DNA of 64,000 bases, taken from Candidatus Peribacteria bacterium (GTDB lineage: Bacteria; Patescibacteriota; Gracilibacteria; UBA1369; LOWO2-01-FULL-3). The notes beneath the pieces were generated by a model. The model did no database searches. It was not told the origin of the DNA and worked only from the letters and a program-made list of their open reading frames with translations. A program made the position numbers and the translations under genes. Location of the stretch: assembly GCA_943358175.1 (NCBI GenBank), contig CALRGV010000004.1:43098-107097 (forward strand), read 5' to 3'. Below are positions 8,789 to 17,323 of the stretch, piece after piece (within the stretch, counting starts at the first letter, position 1; each line of letters begins with the position of its first letter).

Positions 8789-9061
8789 ATGAAATCTCTT
8801 AAATATATAGCATCTTGCATCTGGCATTTACCGCGACGTGTAGCGGTTTTTTTTGTGACGGTATATCAGAAAACTTTGTCACCGGACCATGGCTGGCTGA
8901 AAAAGTTTTACCCATATGGATACTGTAAATTCACTCCTTCCTGTTCGGAATATGCGAAGTTGAGTATTAAAAAGTATGGGGTGCTGCGGGGTGGCCTGAA
9001 GTCCGTGTGGCGAATCTGCAGGTGCAATCCATGGAGTAATGGTGGCGAGGACGGGGTGTGA
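8789..9061 (+). CDS. yidD: YidD, membrane protein insertion efficiency factor
   Basis: The ATG at 8789 gives 90 residues. An in-frame TTG two codons earlier is possible but less likely. The family core is clear: YQKTLSPDHGWLKKFYPYGYC, the CKFTPSCSEYA cysteine motif, and GLKSVWRICRCNPWSNGG near the C-terminus. YidD is a small amphipathic inner-face membrane protein that helps YidC/Sec insertion. The usual neighbours (rpmH, rnpA, yidC) are absent here. It runs convergently towards the HNH gene. Confidence 0.95.
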   Translation: MKSLKYIASCIWHLPRRVAVFFVTVYQKTLSPDHGWLKKFYPYGYCKFTPSCSEYAKLSIKKYGVLRGGLKSVWRICRCNPWSNGGEDGV

Positions 9062-9168
9062 TTGCCAATCGCTTGCGTCGTCACTCGAGGGCAGGCACGC
9101 TCTAGCGCCTAACCGGTACTTTCCTAGTAAATTCTTGGCTCAATCAAGCCGTAATCCCTCACCACGAA

Positions 9169-9260
9169 CCACCGCGTGCGCGATCTCACGCCGCCATCAC
9201 GCCCTCACCCACCGCTTTTTCACCTCATGACATCTCACATCCACCGCGTGCGCGATCTCA
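9169..9260. repeat. Direct repeat at the 3' end of the HNH gene
   Basis: The 20-bp word CCACCGCGTGCGCGATCTCA occurs at 9169-9188 and 9241-9260, exactly 72 bp apart. One copy is inside the end of the HNH gene and one lies after its stop. It looks like a decayed partial tandem duplication of the gene end. Confidence 0.7.
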
Positions 9261-10381
9261 TGATGCTCCTTGCAAAGTGGCGCTAGATAGTGCGGATCGT
9301 GGCTTCCGGACAGTGCAAATCTTTGCGTATGATGAATAGTCTCCGCCAGCTTTTGGCAATTTTTTATCGAACATTTCGTCCCGTGTTCGTCGTGAAGAAT
9401 TTTTTTCACGGCGACGGGAATGTGAGGTCGTGGCTGCACCACCACACCGCCCTTCAATTCTCCTTTCGGCGAACTTTTCAAAATCTCCTCCTCGATTTGC
9501 GCTTTCTTCTGTGCCTTTTCCTCTTCCTTTTGCAAAACTTTTTCCGCGATTTTTTCTTTCCTTTGCGCAATTTCTTCCTCACGCTTCTTCAGAAATTCCA
9601 GCAGAATTTGATTGAGATCGAGGCCTTTTTGTTGAAGCTCCAGAAGTTTTTTGTGAACTTCGGGGGAAAGATTTACCGCCTGACTCATCCACCCATTCCA
9701 CACAACCTTGTTTTTTTCGTCACTTGACGCAGCGGAAATAGATTGTGCAGACTTGTGCGCGCGCACAAATTTAGCGCCATTTTCTGGCTCAAGTAAGCCG
9801 TTTGAGTTTTTACCGCGCAGCCCGGAAAGGTCGCCAAAATTGCCAAATAAATCAGCGCTCGCACCCCCGACAATTCCACCACAATTTTCCCTCGCCCACT
9901 TTTCATCCCTCACCAAAGTTTCCACCGCGCCCTTCGACAAAATTTGCACCTGTTCCGCCAAAAATTCCTGATTTTCTGGATTAGCAATCGCCGCGACTCT
10001 CGCCAACTTATTCACACTCACTTCCCCATTCACCAAAAGAGTTTGCAACGCCGGCACATTCTCAAATCTTTTTTCCAAATTCAACACCAATCTCACCTGT
10101 TCTTCGCTCAACCCAGCCAATTTTTTTGCAAAAACAAAAACCGAATCAAAGCCTTTTTTCTCATACAATTTTCGCTTAAAAACCTCCGGCAAAAGTCCAG
10201 TAAATTTTCGTCGCCACTCGAGCGCACGCGCGCCGTATGTTCTACAAAGTTGATAGAGATTTTCATCGCTGAGGGATTGCGGATTGGAGGATGAATTTTG
10301 GCAAAGATTGAAATTTGGATTGTGATTGGAAACTGAATTAACAGACTGATTTTGATCACCATTCACTTGCGGATTATTCAT
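9197..10381 (-). CDS. HNH endonuclease-domain protein (DUF222-like architecture), probably SOS-controlled
   Basis: 394 residues. The N-terminus is Asn/Gln/Ser-rich. Residues 40-170 are helical; the middle carries a long Lys/Glu coiled coil (about 255-310). The C-terminal 70 residues hold an HNH nuclease fold: CSIKNCQ, the IHHTQRF histidines and LAPLCKEHHEIAH. The layout resembles DUF222/HNH proteins. DNA cleavage is inferred from the motif. The promoter (10409-10437) has an 18-bp palindrome in its spacer that matches the sites at the lexA promoter, so DNA-damage induction is likely. A sequence able to form a short hairpin shared with other intergenic places (CGGCTTACTTGAGCC) is embedded in frame near 9786-9802. 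Confidence 0.85.
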   Translation of the reverse strand: MNNPQVNGDQNQSVNSVSNHNPNFNLCQNSSSNPQSLSDENLYQLCRTYGARALEWRRKFTGLLPEVFKRKLYEKKGFDSVFVFAKKLAGLSEEQVRLVLNLEKRFENVPALQTLLVNGEVSVNKLARVAAIANPENQEFLAEQVQILSKGAVETLVRDEKWARENCGGIVGGASADLFGNFGDLSGLRGKNSNGLLEPENGAKFVRAHKSAQSISAASSDEKNKVVWNGWMSQAVNLSPEVHKKLLELQQKGLDLNQILLEFLKKREEEIAQRKEKIAEKVLQKEEEKAQKKAQIEEEILKSSPKGELKGGVVVQPRPHIPVAVKKILHDEHGTKCSIKNCQKLAETIHHTQRFALSGSHDPHYLAPLCKEHHEIAHAVDVRCHEVKKRWVRA

Positions 10382-10408
10382 ATTTTAAAGTTTAAATTGT
10401 ATGCTTTG

Positions 10409-10437
10409 ATTGTAGGTGAGCATGCACTCACCTTCAA
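10409..10437 (-). promoter_or_regulatory. Promoter of the HNH gene with putative LexA operator in the spacer
   Basis: On the minus strand TTGAAG (10432-10437) is followed by a 17-bp spacer and TACAAT (10409-10414). The spacer is filled by the palindrome GGTGAG-N6-CTCACC (10415-10432), which shares both half-sites with the lexA promoter site at 35937-35954. Confidence 0.75.
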
Positions 10438-10439
10438 GG

Positions 10440-10788
10440 CTGAATTCTCTTTTCTACTAGCCAAAAGATCAGAAATGACTCGAAGTGAAACTCGTGTTTA
10501 CCTCTATTTTAAGCCGTAATTGCAACATTGCCACAATCGTGAAATTTTATAAGATAACCCACAGCCAACAATTTAAAGTTCCGGGTAGGCGCTAGGGTGT
10601 GCCCGGGGAAGGTCGCCCAAAGCACCATGGTCAATTCATCCGCCGCGCTATTGACATTTCCTTTGATATAATTAGAATTCACAAGGGCCGGCCGAGAAGG
10701 AAGCACGTGCTGTAAAGCGCAAAGTGGTGCGGAAATCGACGAATATGGCCGCAGCAGAGCAAGATTCAATCTATTAATCCAATTCACT
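10440..10788. other. Divergent intergenic region upstream of purH, no gene recognised
   Basis: About 350 bp between the HNH promoter and purH. It holds a possible extended -10 element (10664-10672). It also has a G+C-rich stem, CCGGGTA with TGCCCGG, around 10581-10606, and about 110 nt of purH leader with GGGCCGGCC and GCACGTGC dyads. A 9-codon ORF starts at 10742. I tested it by eye for SRP RNA, RNase P RNA, tmRNA and ZTP or glycine riboswitch signatures and found no convincing match. Confidence 0.4.
10664..10672 (+). promoter_or_regulatory. Putative extended -10 promoter of purH
   Basis: TGATATAAT is a full extended -10 (TGN plus TATAAT at 10667-10672). A TTGACA at 10651-10656 is only 10 bp upstream, too close to act as the matching -35. 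Confidence 0.45.
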
Positions 10789-12300
10789 ATGCCGATTCAA
10801 CGCGCTTTGATCAGTGTGTCTGACAAAACCGGAATAGTTGATTTCGCGAAAAAGCTGGCCGAAAAAAACATCGAAATCCTCTCTACCGGTGGTACCGCCA
10901 AAGCGCTCAAAGACGCCGGTATAAAAGTCACCGACGTGTCTGAATACACAGGATTCCCCGAGATGATGGATGGCAGAGTGAAAACTTTGCATCCGAAAAT
11001 TCACGGAGGGATTTTGGCTATTCGGGATAACCCAGAACATAGAAAACAGGCGGAAGATGCCGGAATAAAGATGATTGATCTGGTTGTGATTAATTTTTAT
11101 CCTTTTTTGGAAAAACCGGGAATTGAGAATATAGATATAGGCGGGCCGAGTATGGTGAGAAGTGCGGCGAAAAACTTCGAACACGTAACGATAGTCACTA
11201 GTCCGGCCGATTATGATGAAGTGATGAACGAAATTGAGCAGAATGGAGAGAGTAGTTTGGAGACACGAAAAAAATTGGCGAGAAAAGCTTTTACGGCGAC
11301 CAGTCATTATGACTCGGCAATTGAACAATACTTTAGAGAACTTTTGGATGAACCGGAACTTTTGGAATTACATTACGAAAAAGTTTCCAGCTTGAGATAT
11401 GGTGAAAATCCGCATCAGAAAGCCGCTTTTTTCCGCAATCCGGAGAATACTGACGCCAATATTACCAATTCGAGGGTTCTCCATGGCAAGCAGCTGTCTT
11501 TCAATAATCTGGTGGATGGTGATAGCGCGCTGGAGCTTGTGAAGGAATTCAAAGAGCCTACGGCGGTTTTTGTGAAACATAATAATCCGTGTGGTGTGGC
11601 AAGTGCCGCGACAATAGAGGAGGCCTTCAAAAAGGCCTACGACGTCGATCCCCTTTCAGCTTTTGGTTGTGTGATTGCCCTGAATTGCGAGGTGAATGAT
11701 GCGGTGGTGGATTACATGAAGGAAAAAAAGATGTTTGTGGAAATGATTATCGCGCCGAGTTATGAAGAAAATGCTTTGAAGCGCCTGATGACGAGAGAAA
11801 ATTTGCGTATTTTGGAAACGGGACCGCTGAAATTGGATTTACTTAAAACCGATATCAAAAAAGTGGCCGGAGGTTTGTTGATTCAGACCAAAGATGCTTA
11901 TGAATTAACGCGCGCGGATCTACAGGTGGTAAGCAAGAAACAGCCTACGGAAGAGGAAATCGACTCTATGCTCTTTGCCACGAAAGTCGTGAAGCATGTG
12001 ATGTCGAACGCGATCGTGATGGCAAAAGGGACGATGGTGACAGGCGTTGGCGCAGGCCAGATGTCGCGTGTGGATAGCGTGTTCATTGCCGGACATAAAG
12101 GTGGTGAGAACGTCCGCGGTTCGATGATGTCATCGGATGCTTTCTTTCCTTTTCCGGACGCGGTGGAATTGGCTCACAAGTTTGGCGTGACAGGGGTGAT
12201 TCATCCCGGTGGCTCAATAAATGACGCACAAGTCATAGAGGCGGCCGACAAGCTCGGCATGGTCATGGTGGTGACCGGTAGGAGGTATTTTAGGCATTGA
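10789..12300 (+). CDS. purH: Bifunctional AICAR formyltransferase / IMP cyclohydrolase
   Basis: 503 residues, near the usual 510-530. The N-terminal MGS-like IMP cyclohydrolase domain (1-190) shows RALISVSDKTGI, STGGTAKAL and the GRVKTLHPKIHGGIL segment. The C-terminal transformylase domain has the catalytic KHNNPCGVA (Lys-His) and ends with IHPGGSINDAQVIEAADK and VTGRRYFRH. It performs the last two steps of IMP synthesis using 10-formyl-tetrahydrofolate. The window also encodes two PurP homologues that could do the formylation with formate and ATP. A second, broken purH 3' end lies at 13658-13711, beyond an inserted ATPase gene. Confidence 0.96.
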   Translation: MPIQRALISVSDKTGIVDFAKKLAEKNIEILSTGGTAKALKDAGIKVTDVSEYTGFPEMMDGRVKTLHPKIHGGILAIRDNPEHRKQAEDAGIKMIDLVVINFYPFLEKPGIENIDIGGPSMVRSAAKNFEHVTIVTSPADYDEVMNEIEQNGESSLETRKKLARKAFTATSHYDSAIEQYFRELLDEPELLELHYEKVSSLRYGENPHQKAAFFRNPENTDANITNSRVLHGKQLSFNNLVDGDSALELVKEFKEPTAVFVKHNNPCGVASAATIEEAFKKAYDVDPLSAFGCVIALNCEVNDAVVDYMKEKKMFVEMIIAPSYEENALKRLMTRENLRILETGPLKLDLLKTDIKKVAGGLLIQTKDAYELTRADLQVVSKKQPTEEEIDSMLFATKVVKHVMSNAIVMAKGTMVTGVGAGQMSRVDSVFIAGHKGGENVRGSMMSSDAFFPFPDAVELAHKFGVTGVIHPGGSINDAQVIEAADKLGMVMVVTGRRYFRH

Positions 12301-12338
12301 TTCGACAAACTAGTTAAAGTATTTGACCGAAACTGCAC

Positions 12339-12396
12339 TTTTAAGTATACTTAAAACAAGCAAGGAAAAGTATTTAACTTTTAAGTATGATTAAAA
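12339..12396 (+). promoter_or_regulatory. Paired palindromic operators over the start of the ATPase gene
   Basis: A perfect 18-bp palindrome TTTTAAGTATACTTAAAA (12339-12356) and a near copy TTTTAAGTATGATTAAAA (12379-12396) are exactly 40 bp apart; the second contains the ATG. Each is preceded by AAAGTATTT-AC. The arrangement suggests autoregulation or a tandemly duplicated promoter segment. Confidence 0.5.
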
Positions 12397-13592
12397 CATA
12401 TATACCAAGGAATATTTATTTAAAGCGTATCAAGCCATTCATTGATAAAGATATTATAAAAGTATTGGTAGGTCAGCGCAGGGTAGGCAAGAGCTACTTA
12501 TTATTTCAAATAATGGATTTGATAAGAGAGCAATATGAGAGCCCAAACATTATCTACATAAATAAGGAATTGAACGAATTTGCAAGTATAACAAATTCCA
12601 AAGAACTGTTGAATTATATTGAAGGTAAAGTGATGAAAAATAAGAAGACTTACGTTTTTATAGATGAAATTCAAGAGATAGATCAATTTGAAAAAGCACT
12701 CAGAAGCCTTCAGGCGGATGGTTCATATGACATTTATTGTACAGGAAGTAATGCAAATTTACTCTCCGGCGAACTCGCGACGTATTTAAGTGGACGGCAC
12801 ATCGAGATAAAAATTTACGGCCTTTCCTATGAAGAATTTTTGAGGTTCAAAAAGTTGGATAACAACAAAGATTCTTTATTGAAATTCATCAAATTCGGAG
12901 GGCTACCCTATTTAATACATCTCCCACTTGAGGATGAAGTAATTTATGACTATTTGAGTAATATCTATTCTACTATTCTCTTCAAGGATATAGTAAAAAG
13001 ACACAGTATCAGAAATGCAGCCATACTCGAAAGGCTGATAGAGTTCTTGGCGGATAATGTTGGGAGTTTTGTTACAGCAAAACGCATAAGCGATTTTCTG
13101 AAGTCCCAAAGGATAAAAATATCACCAAGCGTAATTTTAAATTATCTTCAGTATCTTGCGGCATCATTTTTTATATTTAAGGTTCAGAGATCCGGTATTG
13201 GAGGTAAAAAAATATTTGAAATAAATGAAAAATATTATTTCGAGGATTTAGGATTGAAACACTCAATACATAGATATGAAAACAATGATATTAACAAGGT
13301 TTTGGAAAATTTAGTTTTTATGCACATGAAAATATGCGGATATTCCATCACGGTTGGACAGCTTGGATCGAAAGAAATTGATTTCGTTTGCAGTAGAGGT
13401 GATGAAAAACTCTATATTCAGGTTGCATACATCATCAATGATAATCGCACCAAAGAAAGAGAATTCGGGAATTTACTTTTAATAAAGGATAATTACAAGA
13501 AAATCGTCGTTTCAATGGACGAAATGGTAGAAGGCAACTTTGAGGGGATTAAGCAGATCAATATCCTTGATTTTTTAAGTACTTATTTGTAG
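12387..13592 (+). CDS. AAA ATPase with C-terminal DUF4143 domain
   Basis: 401 residues. Walker A is GQRRVGKSYL (about 28-37), Walker B is YVFIDEIQEI (about 90-99), and CTGSNANLL is the sensor-type segment. The rest matches the ATPase plus DUF4143 family (SGRHIEIKIYGLSYEEFLRF; later KEIDFVCSRGDEKLYIQVAY, a nuclease-fold-like EIDFV...QVAY core). These genes are common, frequently transferred, and of uncertain role. The gene is visibly A+T-richer than its neighbours and sits between purH and a broken copy of the purH 3' end, which suggests recent insertion. Confidence 0.9.
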   Translation: MIKTYIPRNIYLKRIKPFIDKDIIKVLVGQRRVGKSYLLFQIMDLIREQYESPNIIYINKELNEFASITNSKELLNYIEGKVMKNKKTYVFIDEIQEIDQFEKALRSLQADGSYDIYCTGSNANLLSGELATYLSGRHIEIKIYGLSYEEFLRFKKLDNNKDSLLKFIKFGGLPYLIHLPLEDEVIYDYLSNIYSTILFKDIVKRHSIRNAAILERLIEFLADNVGSFVTAKRISDFLKSQRIKISPSVILNYLQYLAASFFIFKVQRSGIGGKKIFEINEKYYFEDLGLKHSIHRYENNDINKVLENLVFMHMKICGYSITVGQLGSKEIDFVCSRGDEKLYIQVAYIINDNRTKEREFGNLLLIKDNYKKIVVSMDEMVEGNFEGIKQINILDFLSTYL

Positions 13593-13657
13593 ATACCAAC
13601 CAAAGTCGTTGCTAAGGAAAACAGCCGCTTCACCGCGAGTGATATTTTCATCAGGAC

Positions 13658-13711
13658 GGCTCAATAAATGATGCACAGGTCATTGAGGCCGCCGATAAGC
13701 TCGGCATGGTC
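13658..13711 (+). pseudogene. Broken purH 3' end (remnant)
   Basis: These 54 bp match 12211-12264 of purH at 49 positions. All five differences fall at third codon positions and are synonymous (GAC/GAT, CAA/CAG, ATA/ATT, GCG/GCC, GAC/GAT). The match decays on both sides, and the true purH terminus is missing. It is a fragment of a second purH allele, separated from the intact gene by the ATPase gene. Confidence 0.85.
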
Positions 13712-13780
13712 TTAGAAAAGCCTCATGTGTGATCTGTACCCTTACCGTTTTAATTGGAGATCCCGCGTTGATGTAGTGTC

Positions 13781-13849
13781 TTTTATTTCGGAAATGAGAC
13801 TAAAAAATGTCCTATTTCCGGAATAGAATGCCGTCCTGGAAAATGAGTT
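13781..13849 (+). repeat. Dispersed repeat D, copy 1
   Basis: Contains TTTATTTC, ATGAGACTAAAAAATGTCC, TATTTCCGGAATAGAA and CCGTCCTGG. Similar copies are at 20502-20565 (inverted) and 41498-41545. The core has a dyad, CTATTTCCGGAATAG. The flanking stretch from 13712 to 13964 shows no other feature. Confidence 0.7.
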
Positions 13850-13964
13850 AATTGGGCGGAGAATATTTAACGGCTTATCATGCTTGTATTTTACAACCTA
13901 GGCTTTAAAAATACAAGGTTTGATTAATGCGGCAAGATTTTTTTTCATAGAATTTACCGGCACT

Positions 13965-14007
13965 AAAAAAGCCCCTCCGTGAACTGATCTAGCGAGAGGC
14001 TTTTTTT
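13965..14007. terminator. Bidirectional Rho-independent terminator
   Basis: A6 followed by GCCCCTC, a 16-nt loop, GAGAGGC and T7; the stem has one internal mismatch. It lies directly downstream of the leftward SLH protein gene and can also end rightward transcription. Confidence 0.8.
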
Positions 14008-14011
14008 GAAT

Positions 14012-16825
14012 TTATCTGGTCATTACGTAAAGATAGTTGGAGAGGTAAGCGGCAGCGGCGCTCCTATCCAGAATTTCATCACCACGGAAGTAGTATTTAC
14101 CCCCAACAAGCTGGCCCACCACGAGATCACTGCATGCGGCATTGTGGATTAAGGTGGCATTTTTGTCGTTTTTTGGAACATCCTCAAAGTTGCCTTTTGT
14201 ACAATCTTTTGCAGCTGTTTTTATATTGGCAAATTTGGAAGTTATAATCAAAGCATCAATTCTTTTGACCTTTTCGTTAGGATAAAAATTGTCTCCCACC
14301 TCCGCGATAAACCCTTTGGCTACAGCTGAATTTATATATTTCGCAAACCATTCATCTTTCACATCATCAAAGAACCCTTTACCACTACTCTCCTTCAAAC
14401 CTGCAAGCACAGAGATCATTTTAACAAATTCCCCCCTGGTAACCTCCTTGCTTCCCTTGAATAAAACACTGCCTTCTTCAATATAACCGCGAATTACCGG
14501 TTCTTTAAAATATTCACTGAGCCATTTATTCAAGTACAAGGCAGCGGGATCTGTGCTGTCATCAAAGCTTTTGACCGCATCTGGATTAAGTACCAACCCC
14601 GGGAATTTGGCTTTTATTTCTTTCTCGGTAGCGGCACCGGCTTTAATTTCCTGAGGTTTAGAAAAACGGGAAACCGGTGGGGTGGCCTTGTCAGTGGCAG
14701 CTTTGTCGGCAATGGCTTTGTCTGTGATAGCCTTATCCGCTGCTGCTTTGTCTGTCAGAGCTTTTGCGGCGGCGGCGGCTTTGTCCGCAGTGGCTTTATC
14801 GGCTGCTGCTTTGTCCGCCGCAGCCTTATCGGCAAGAATCTTTACAGCGGCAATTTGCTCAGGTGAGGACGGATTAGTAACGTAGGTGACGTAAGTGTTT
14901 CCACCACCGCTGGAGGCTGTTTTTTCGGTGGGGGCAACAATGTTAAAATCTACCGATTGAGGTATTGATTGAAAGCCTGGTGTACCATCAGGGTTAGTGC
15001 TGGTAGCAATCAGCTCAAGTGTAACATGATGACTACCGGCAGTTTGGTATCTATAAGTTATAGGAGAGATTTTTTTAGTTTTTTCATCGACCGTTGGCTC
15101 AATATTTGTCTTTTTCGGCTCATCAAACATCCATTGATTTGCGCTAAAGTCTCCTTTATTTACCTTCAGGTTTATTACAGAACAGGTTGCGTCCCAAGTA
15201 TCTTTGATTTGCTTACACTCAATCTTAAAAGTCAACGGACTATCGGGCGACAGTCCGTTTTCATCTTTAGTTATTAACGGAGCTACTCTTGGCAGGTCAA
15301 AATCCCATCGACTACCATTGGCCAAGAAGTTCAGAGCATCTTTCACAACTGGTTTATTATTGTCGATAATAATCATAAATCCATCACCGTAGTTGATTGT
15401 TTCGTAGCCTGCGCTAGGTGTTCCTTCTTGTATAGCACTAAAAACATCGGCGGAGAGGAAGGCGGAGGCGGAGGCGGCTGGTACTACCACTTCTACGGTT
15501 TTTTCGAAAGTTACGCCTATGTACCCGTTCTTCTCGGCATGAAAAATTGCATATACACTATAAGTACCTGCATTATCATAGGTATTGTAACTAATATGAG
15601 GATTCGGAAGATTATCATAAGTTGGCATTGAATTAGCTCCAATATATTGCCAGGATGGATCATTTTCAGAAAATGTTACACCACTTTCCGCTTTTAAATT
15701 CTTTATTTCGCATTTTACCTTAATCAAAGCATCATCTTTAAATTGACTACAATTGATATCAAAACTTACTTCATCTTTTCCAATTTCTTCAGTTGGGGTA
15801 GACCCTACTACTCCGGTGATAACCACCTTCTTAACAGCACTCCCTAGTGGTGAATTATTTGCATCCAATGCTGAATAGGAAATATTAAAAGTACCATTTT
15901 TATCATACTTACAGATTTTAGACATTGCACTTTTTATTTCATCATTTGATACGGAAATAGTTCCTTTTCCATTATCACAGTCAATAATACCATGATATTC
16001 ACCTTTCTGGTTTGATTTATCTTTTACATTAACGCTATTAGTACCATTGGGATCGCTTACCTCTATGTTTGGAACAAAGTCCACTGCTAGTTCGACTGCA
16101 ATCACCGTTATTGCCTTCGTGGCGGTGAGGTAAAGTTGTTTGTCATCTTTATCTTTCATGCCGGCTACTGCTTCCTTTACGGCTACTGTGTAAGGACCAT
16201 CTTTTGAGTAAGCGTGTTTAATGACCAGCTCGCCGTTATCTTCTATACTGTGGTCATCACTAGGTTCTGTTAAAGAAAGTGTTTTCACATCAGTTCCATC
16301 TCCAAAATCAAATATTGCGTCTCCACTGCTTGCACTTGGCTTATAGACAAAAATATAATTCTTTCCTTCTGAATTAGCAGAAACACTAATCGATGAATGA
16401 AAAATCTTTCCAACTGCATTATTTATGGAAACCTGGAGACCATTTGGACCACATTTATCCTTGATAAGTTTAAGTTCCACGGCAGTCTTTTTCTGGCTGT
16501 CCAGATCATAATTTTGACTGACATTAAAATCAATACATTTACCAAGTTCAGTTATATTGGCCTCAGTTAGTTTTGATGCATCATTAGTTGTCAGCTTTAT
16601 TTGTCCTTTGAATGTTCCGCCGCCGGACATGAAGTAGCTGAAAATTCCTATGAGAAGAAGGCCTCCGCCGATGATGATGCTCATCTTCATGCTTTTGTCA
16701 TGAGGAGCGGGAGGTACGGGCGCAGGTACGGGACTTTGATCATTCCCGGGAATTACAGGTACGTTTGGCGTTTCCATGATTTGAAAAGTTATGTTTTTGT
16801 TTTTGACTTTAGGCTTTTTGCCCAT
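14012..16825 (-). CDS. Large cell-surface protein with C-terminal SLH-like domains
   Basis: 937 residues. After a short cytosolic Pro-rich N-terminus there is one membrane helix (about 48-66). A long extracellular region follows (70-640) with repeated beta-sandwich-like segments; phrases such as FDFGDGTDVKTL with KHAYSKDGPYTVAV are typical of PKD-type domains. Residues about 650-720 are a run of KAAADKA-like heptads, probably a helical stalk. The final 170 residues contain SLH-like motifs (TRGEFVKMISVLAGL, FFDDVKDEWFAKYINSAVAKGFI, FYPNEKVKRIDAL). It probably belongs to the S-layer or envelope. A terminator follows directly. Confidence 0.82.
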   Translation of the reverse strand: MGKKPKVKNKNITFQIMETPNVPVIPGNDQSPVPAPVPPAPHDKSMKMSIIIGGGLLLIGIFSYFMSGGGTFKGQIKLTTNDASKLTEANITELGKCIDFNVSQNYDLDSQKKTAVELKLIKDKCGPNGLQVSINNAVGKIFHSSISVSANSEGKNYIFVYKPSASSGDAIFDFGDGTDVKTLSLTEPSDDHSIEDNGELVIKHAYSKDGPYTVAVKEAVAGMKDKDDKQLYLTATKAITVIAVELAVDFVPNIEVSDPNGTNSVNVKDKSNQKGEYHGIIDCDNGKGTISVSNDEIKSAMSKICKYDKNGTFNISYSALDANNSPLGSAVKKVVITGVVGSTPTEEIGKDEVSFDINCSQFKDDALIKVKCEIKNLKAESGVTFSENDPSWQYIGANSMPTYDNLPNPHISYNTYDNAGTYSVYAIFHAEKNGYIGVTFEKTVEVVVPAASASAFLSADVFSAIQEGTPSAGYETINYGDGFMIIIDNNKPVVKDALNFLANGSRWDFDLPRVAPLITKDENGLSPDSPLTFKIECKQIKDTWDATCSVINLKVNKGDFSANQWMFDEPKKTNIEPTVDEKTKKISPITYRYQTAGSHHVTLELIATSTNPDGTPGFQSIPQSVDFNIVAPTEKTASSGGGNTYVTYVTNPSSPEQIAAVKILADKAAADKAAADKATADKAAAAAKALTDKAAADKAITDKAIADKAATDKATPPVSRFSKPQEIKAGAATEKEIKAKFPGLVLNPDAVKSFDDSTDPAALYLNKWLSEYFKEPVIRGYIEEGSVLFKGSKEVTRGEFVKMISVLAGLKESSGKGFFDDVKDEWFAKYINSAVAKGFIAEVGDNFYPNEKVKRIDALIITSKFANIKTAAKDCTKGNFEDVPKNDKNATLIHNAACSDLVVGQLVGGKYYFRGDEILDRSAAAAYLSNYLYVMTR

Positions 16826-16900
16826 TTAACTAGTTATACTATACATCCTTTTGTCGGTTTTTGCAATGCTAAGTGTGAGGCAAAGTGCTACGCAGCTCCG

Positions 16901-17323
16901 CTAAAACTTACTAAGCCACTTTTCGATAAAAACCAAATATTTTTTGTAGTCCCTAAAACCAATTTTTAAAGCTTCTTTGAATTTTGACTCATCTACAGAT
17001 TGATATTCGTGAACCAGTAAATTTCTTAAGGTGGTGGAAAGCGCAATGTTCTTGGCAAAGGCCAATGGTAAAATCTTGTATTTCGCCAATTCTGTAAACG
17101 AAGTGTGGTAATCCCTTGGCACTTCCCCTCCCAAATCCGAGATAATATGCATGTTCATGTCTATAGCTGCTCCAATCATTCTTTCCATCACGCGCTCAGC
17201 AAAATAAAAATTATTAGCTTTGCCAAAAAGCTCAGCGGACTTAAGTTCTTTCAAAGTTTTTAAGTGCTCAAGCTGCTTAAGAATTTCCGCAATCTTCCTG
17301 TTCAATAAATTTTTATCAGGCAT
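16901..17323 (-). CDS. HepT-family toxin (HEPN ribonuclease or AMPylation target)
   Basis: 140 residues, helical, with the HEPN RX4HXY motif as RNLLVHEY near residue 105. It overlaps the upstream nucleotidyltransferase gene by 8 nt, the standard HepT/MntA order reversed only by strand. HepT toxins cleave RNA and are silenced by the partner, in studied cases by AMPylation of the motif Tyr. Confidence 0.88.
   Translation of the reverse strand: MPDKNLLNRKIAEILKQLEHLKTLKELKSAELFGKANNFYFAERVMERMIGAAIDMNMHIISDLGGEVPRDYHTSFTELAKYKILPLAFAKNIALSTTLRNLLVHEYQSVDESKFKEALKIGFRDYKKYLVFIEKWLSKF

Noticed and set aside
10651-10672. TTGACA and TATAAT as one purH promoter
   Set aside because: Only 10 bp apart; the TTGACA cannot pair with this -10. 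Only the extended -10 is kept.
10680-10720. SRP RNA-like GAAGGAAGCA in the purH leader
   Set aside because: The rest of the SRP domain IV stem and the GGAA loop context are missing.
10509-10787. 92-codon ORF on the minus strand upstream of purH
   Set aside because: No ribosome site or family resemblance; overlaps the likely purH promoter and leader.
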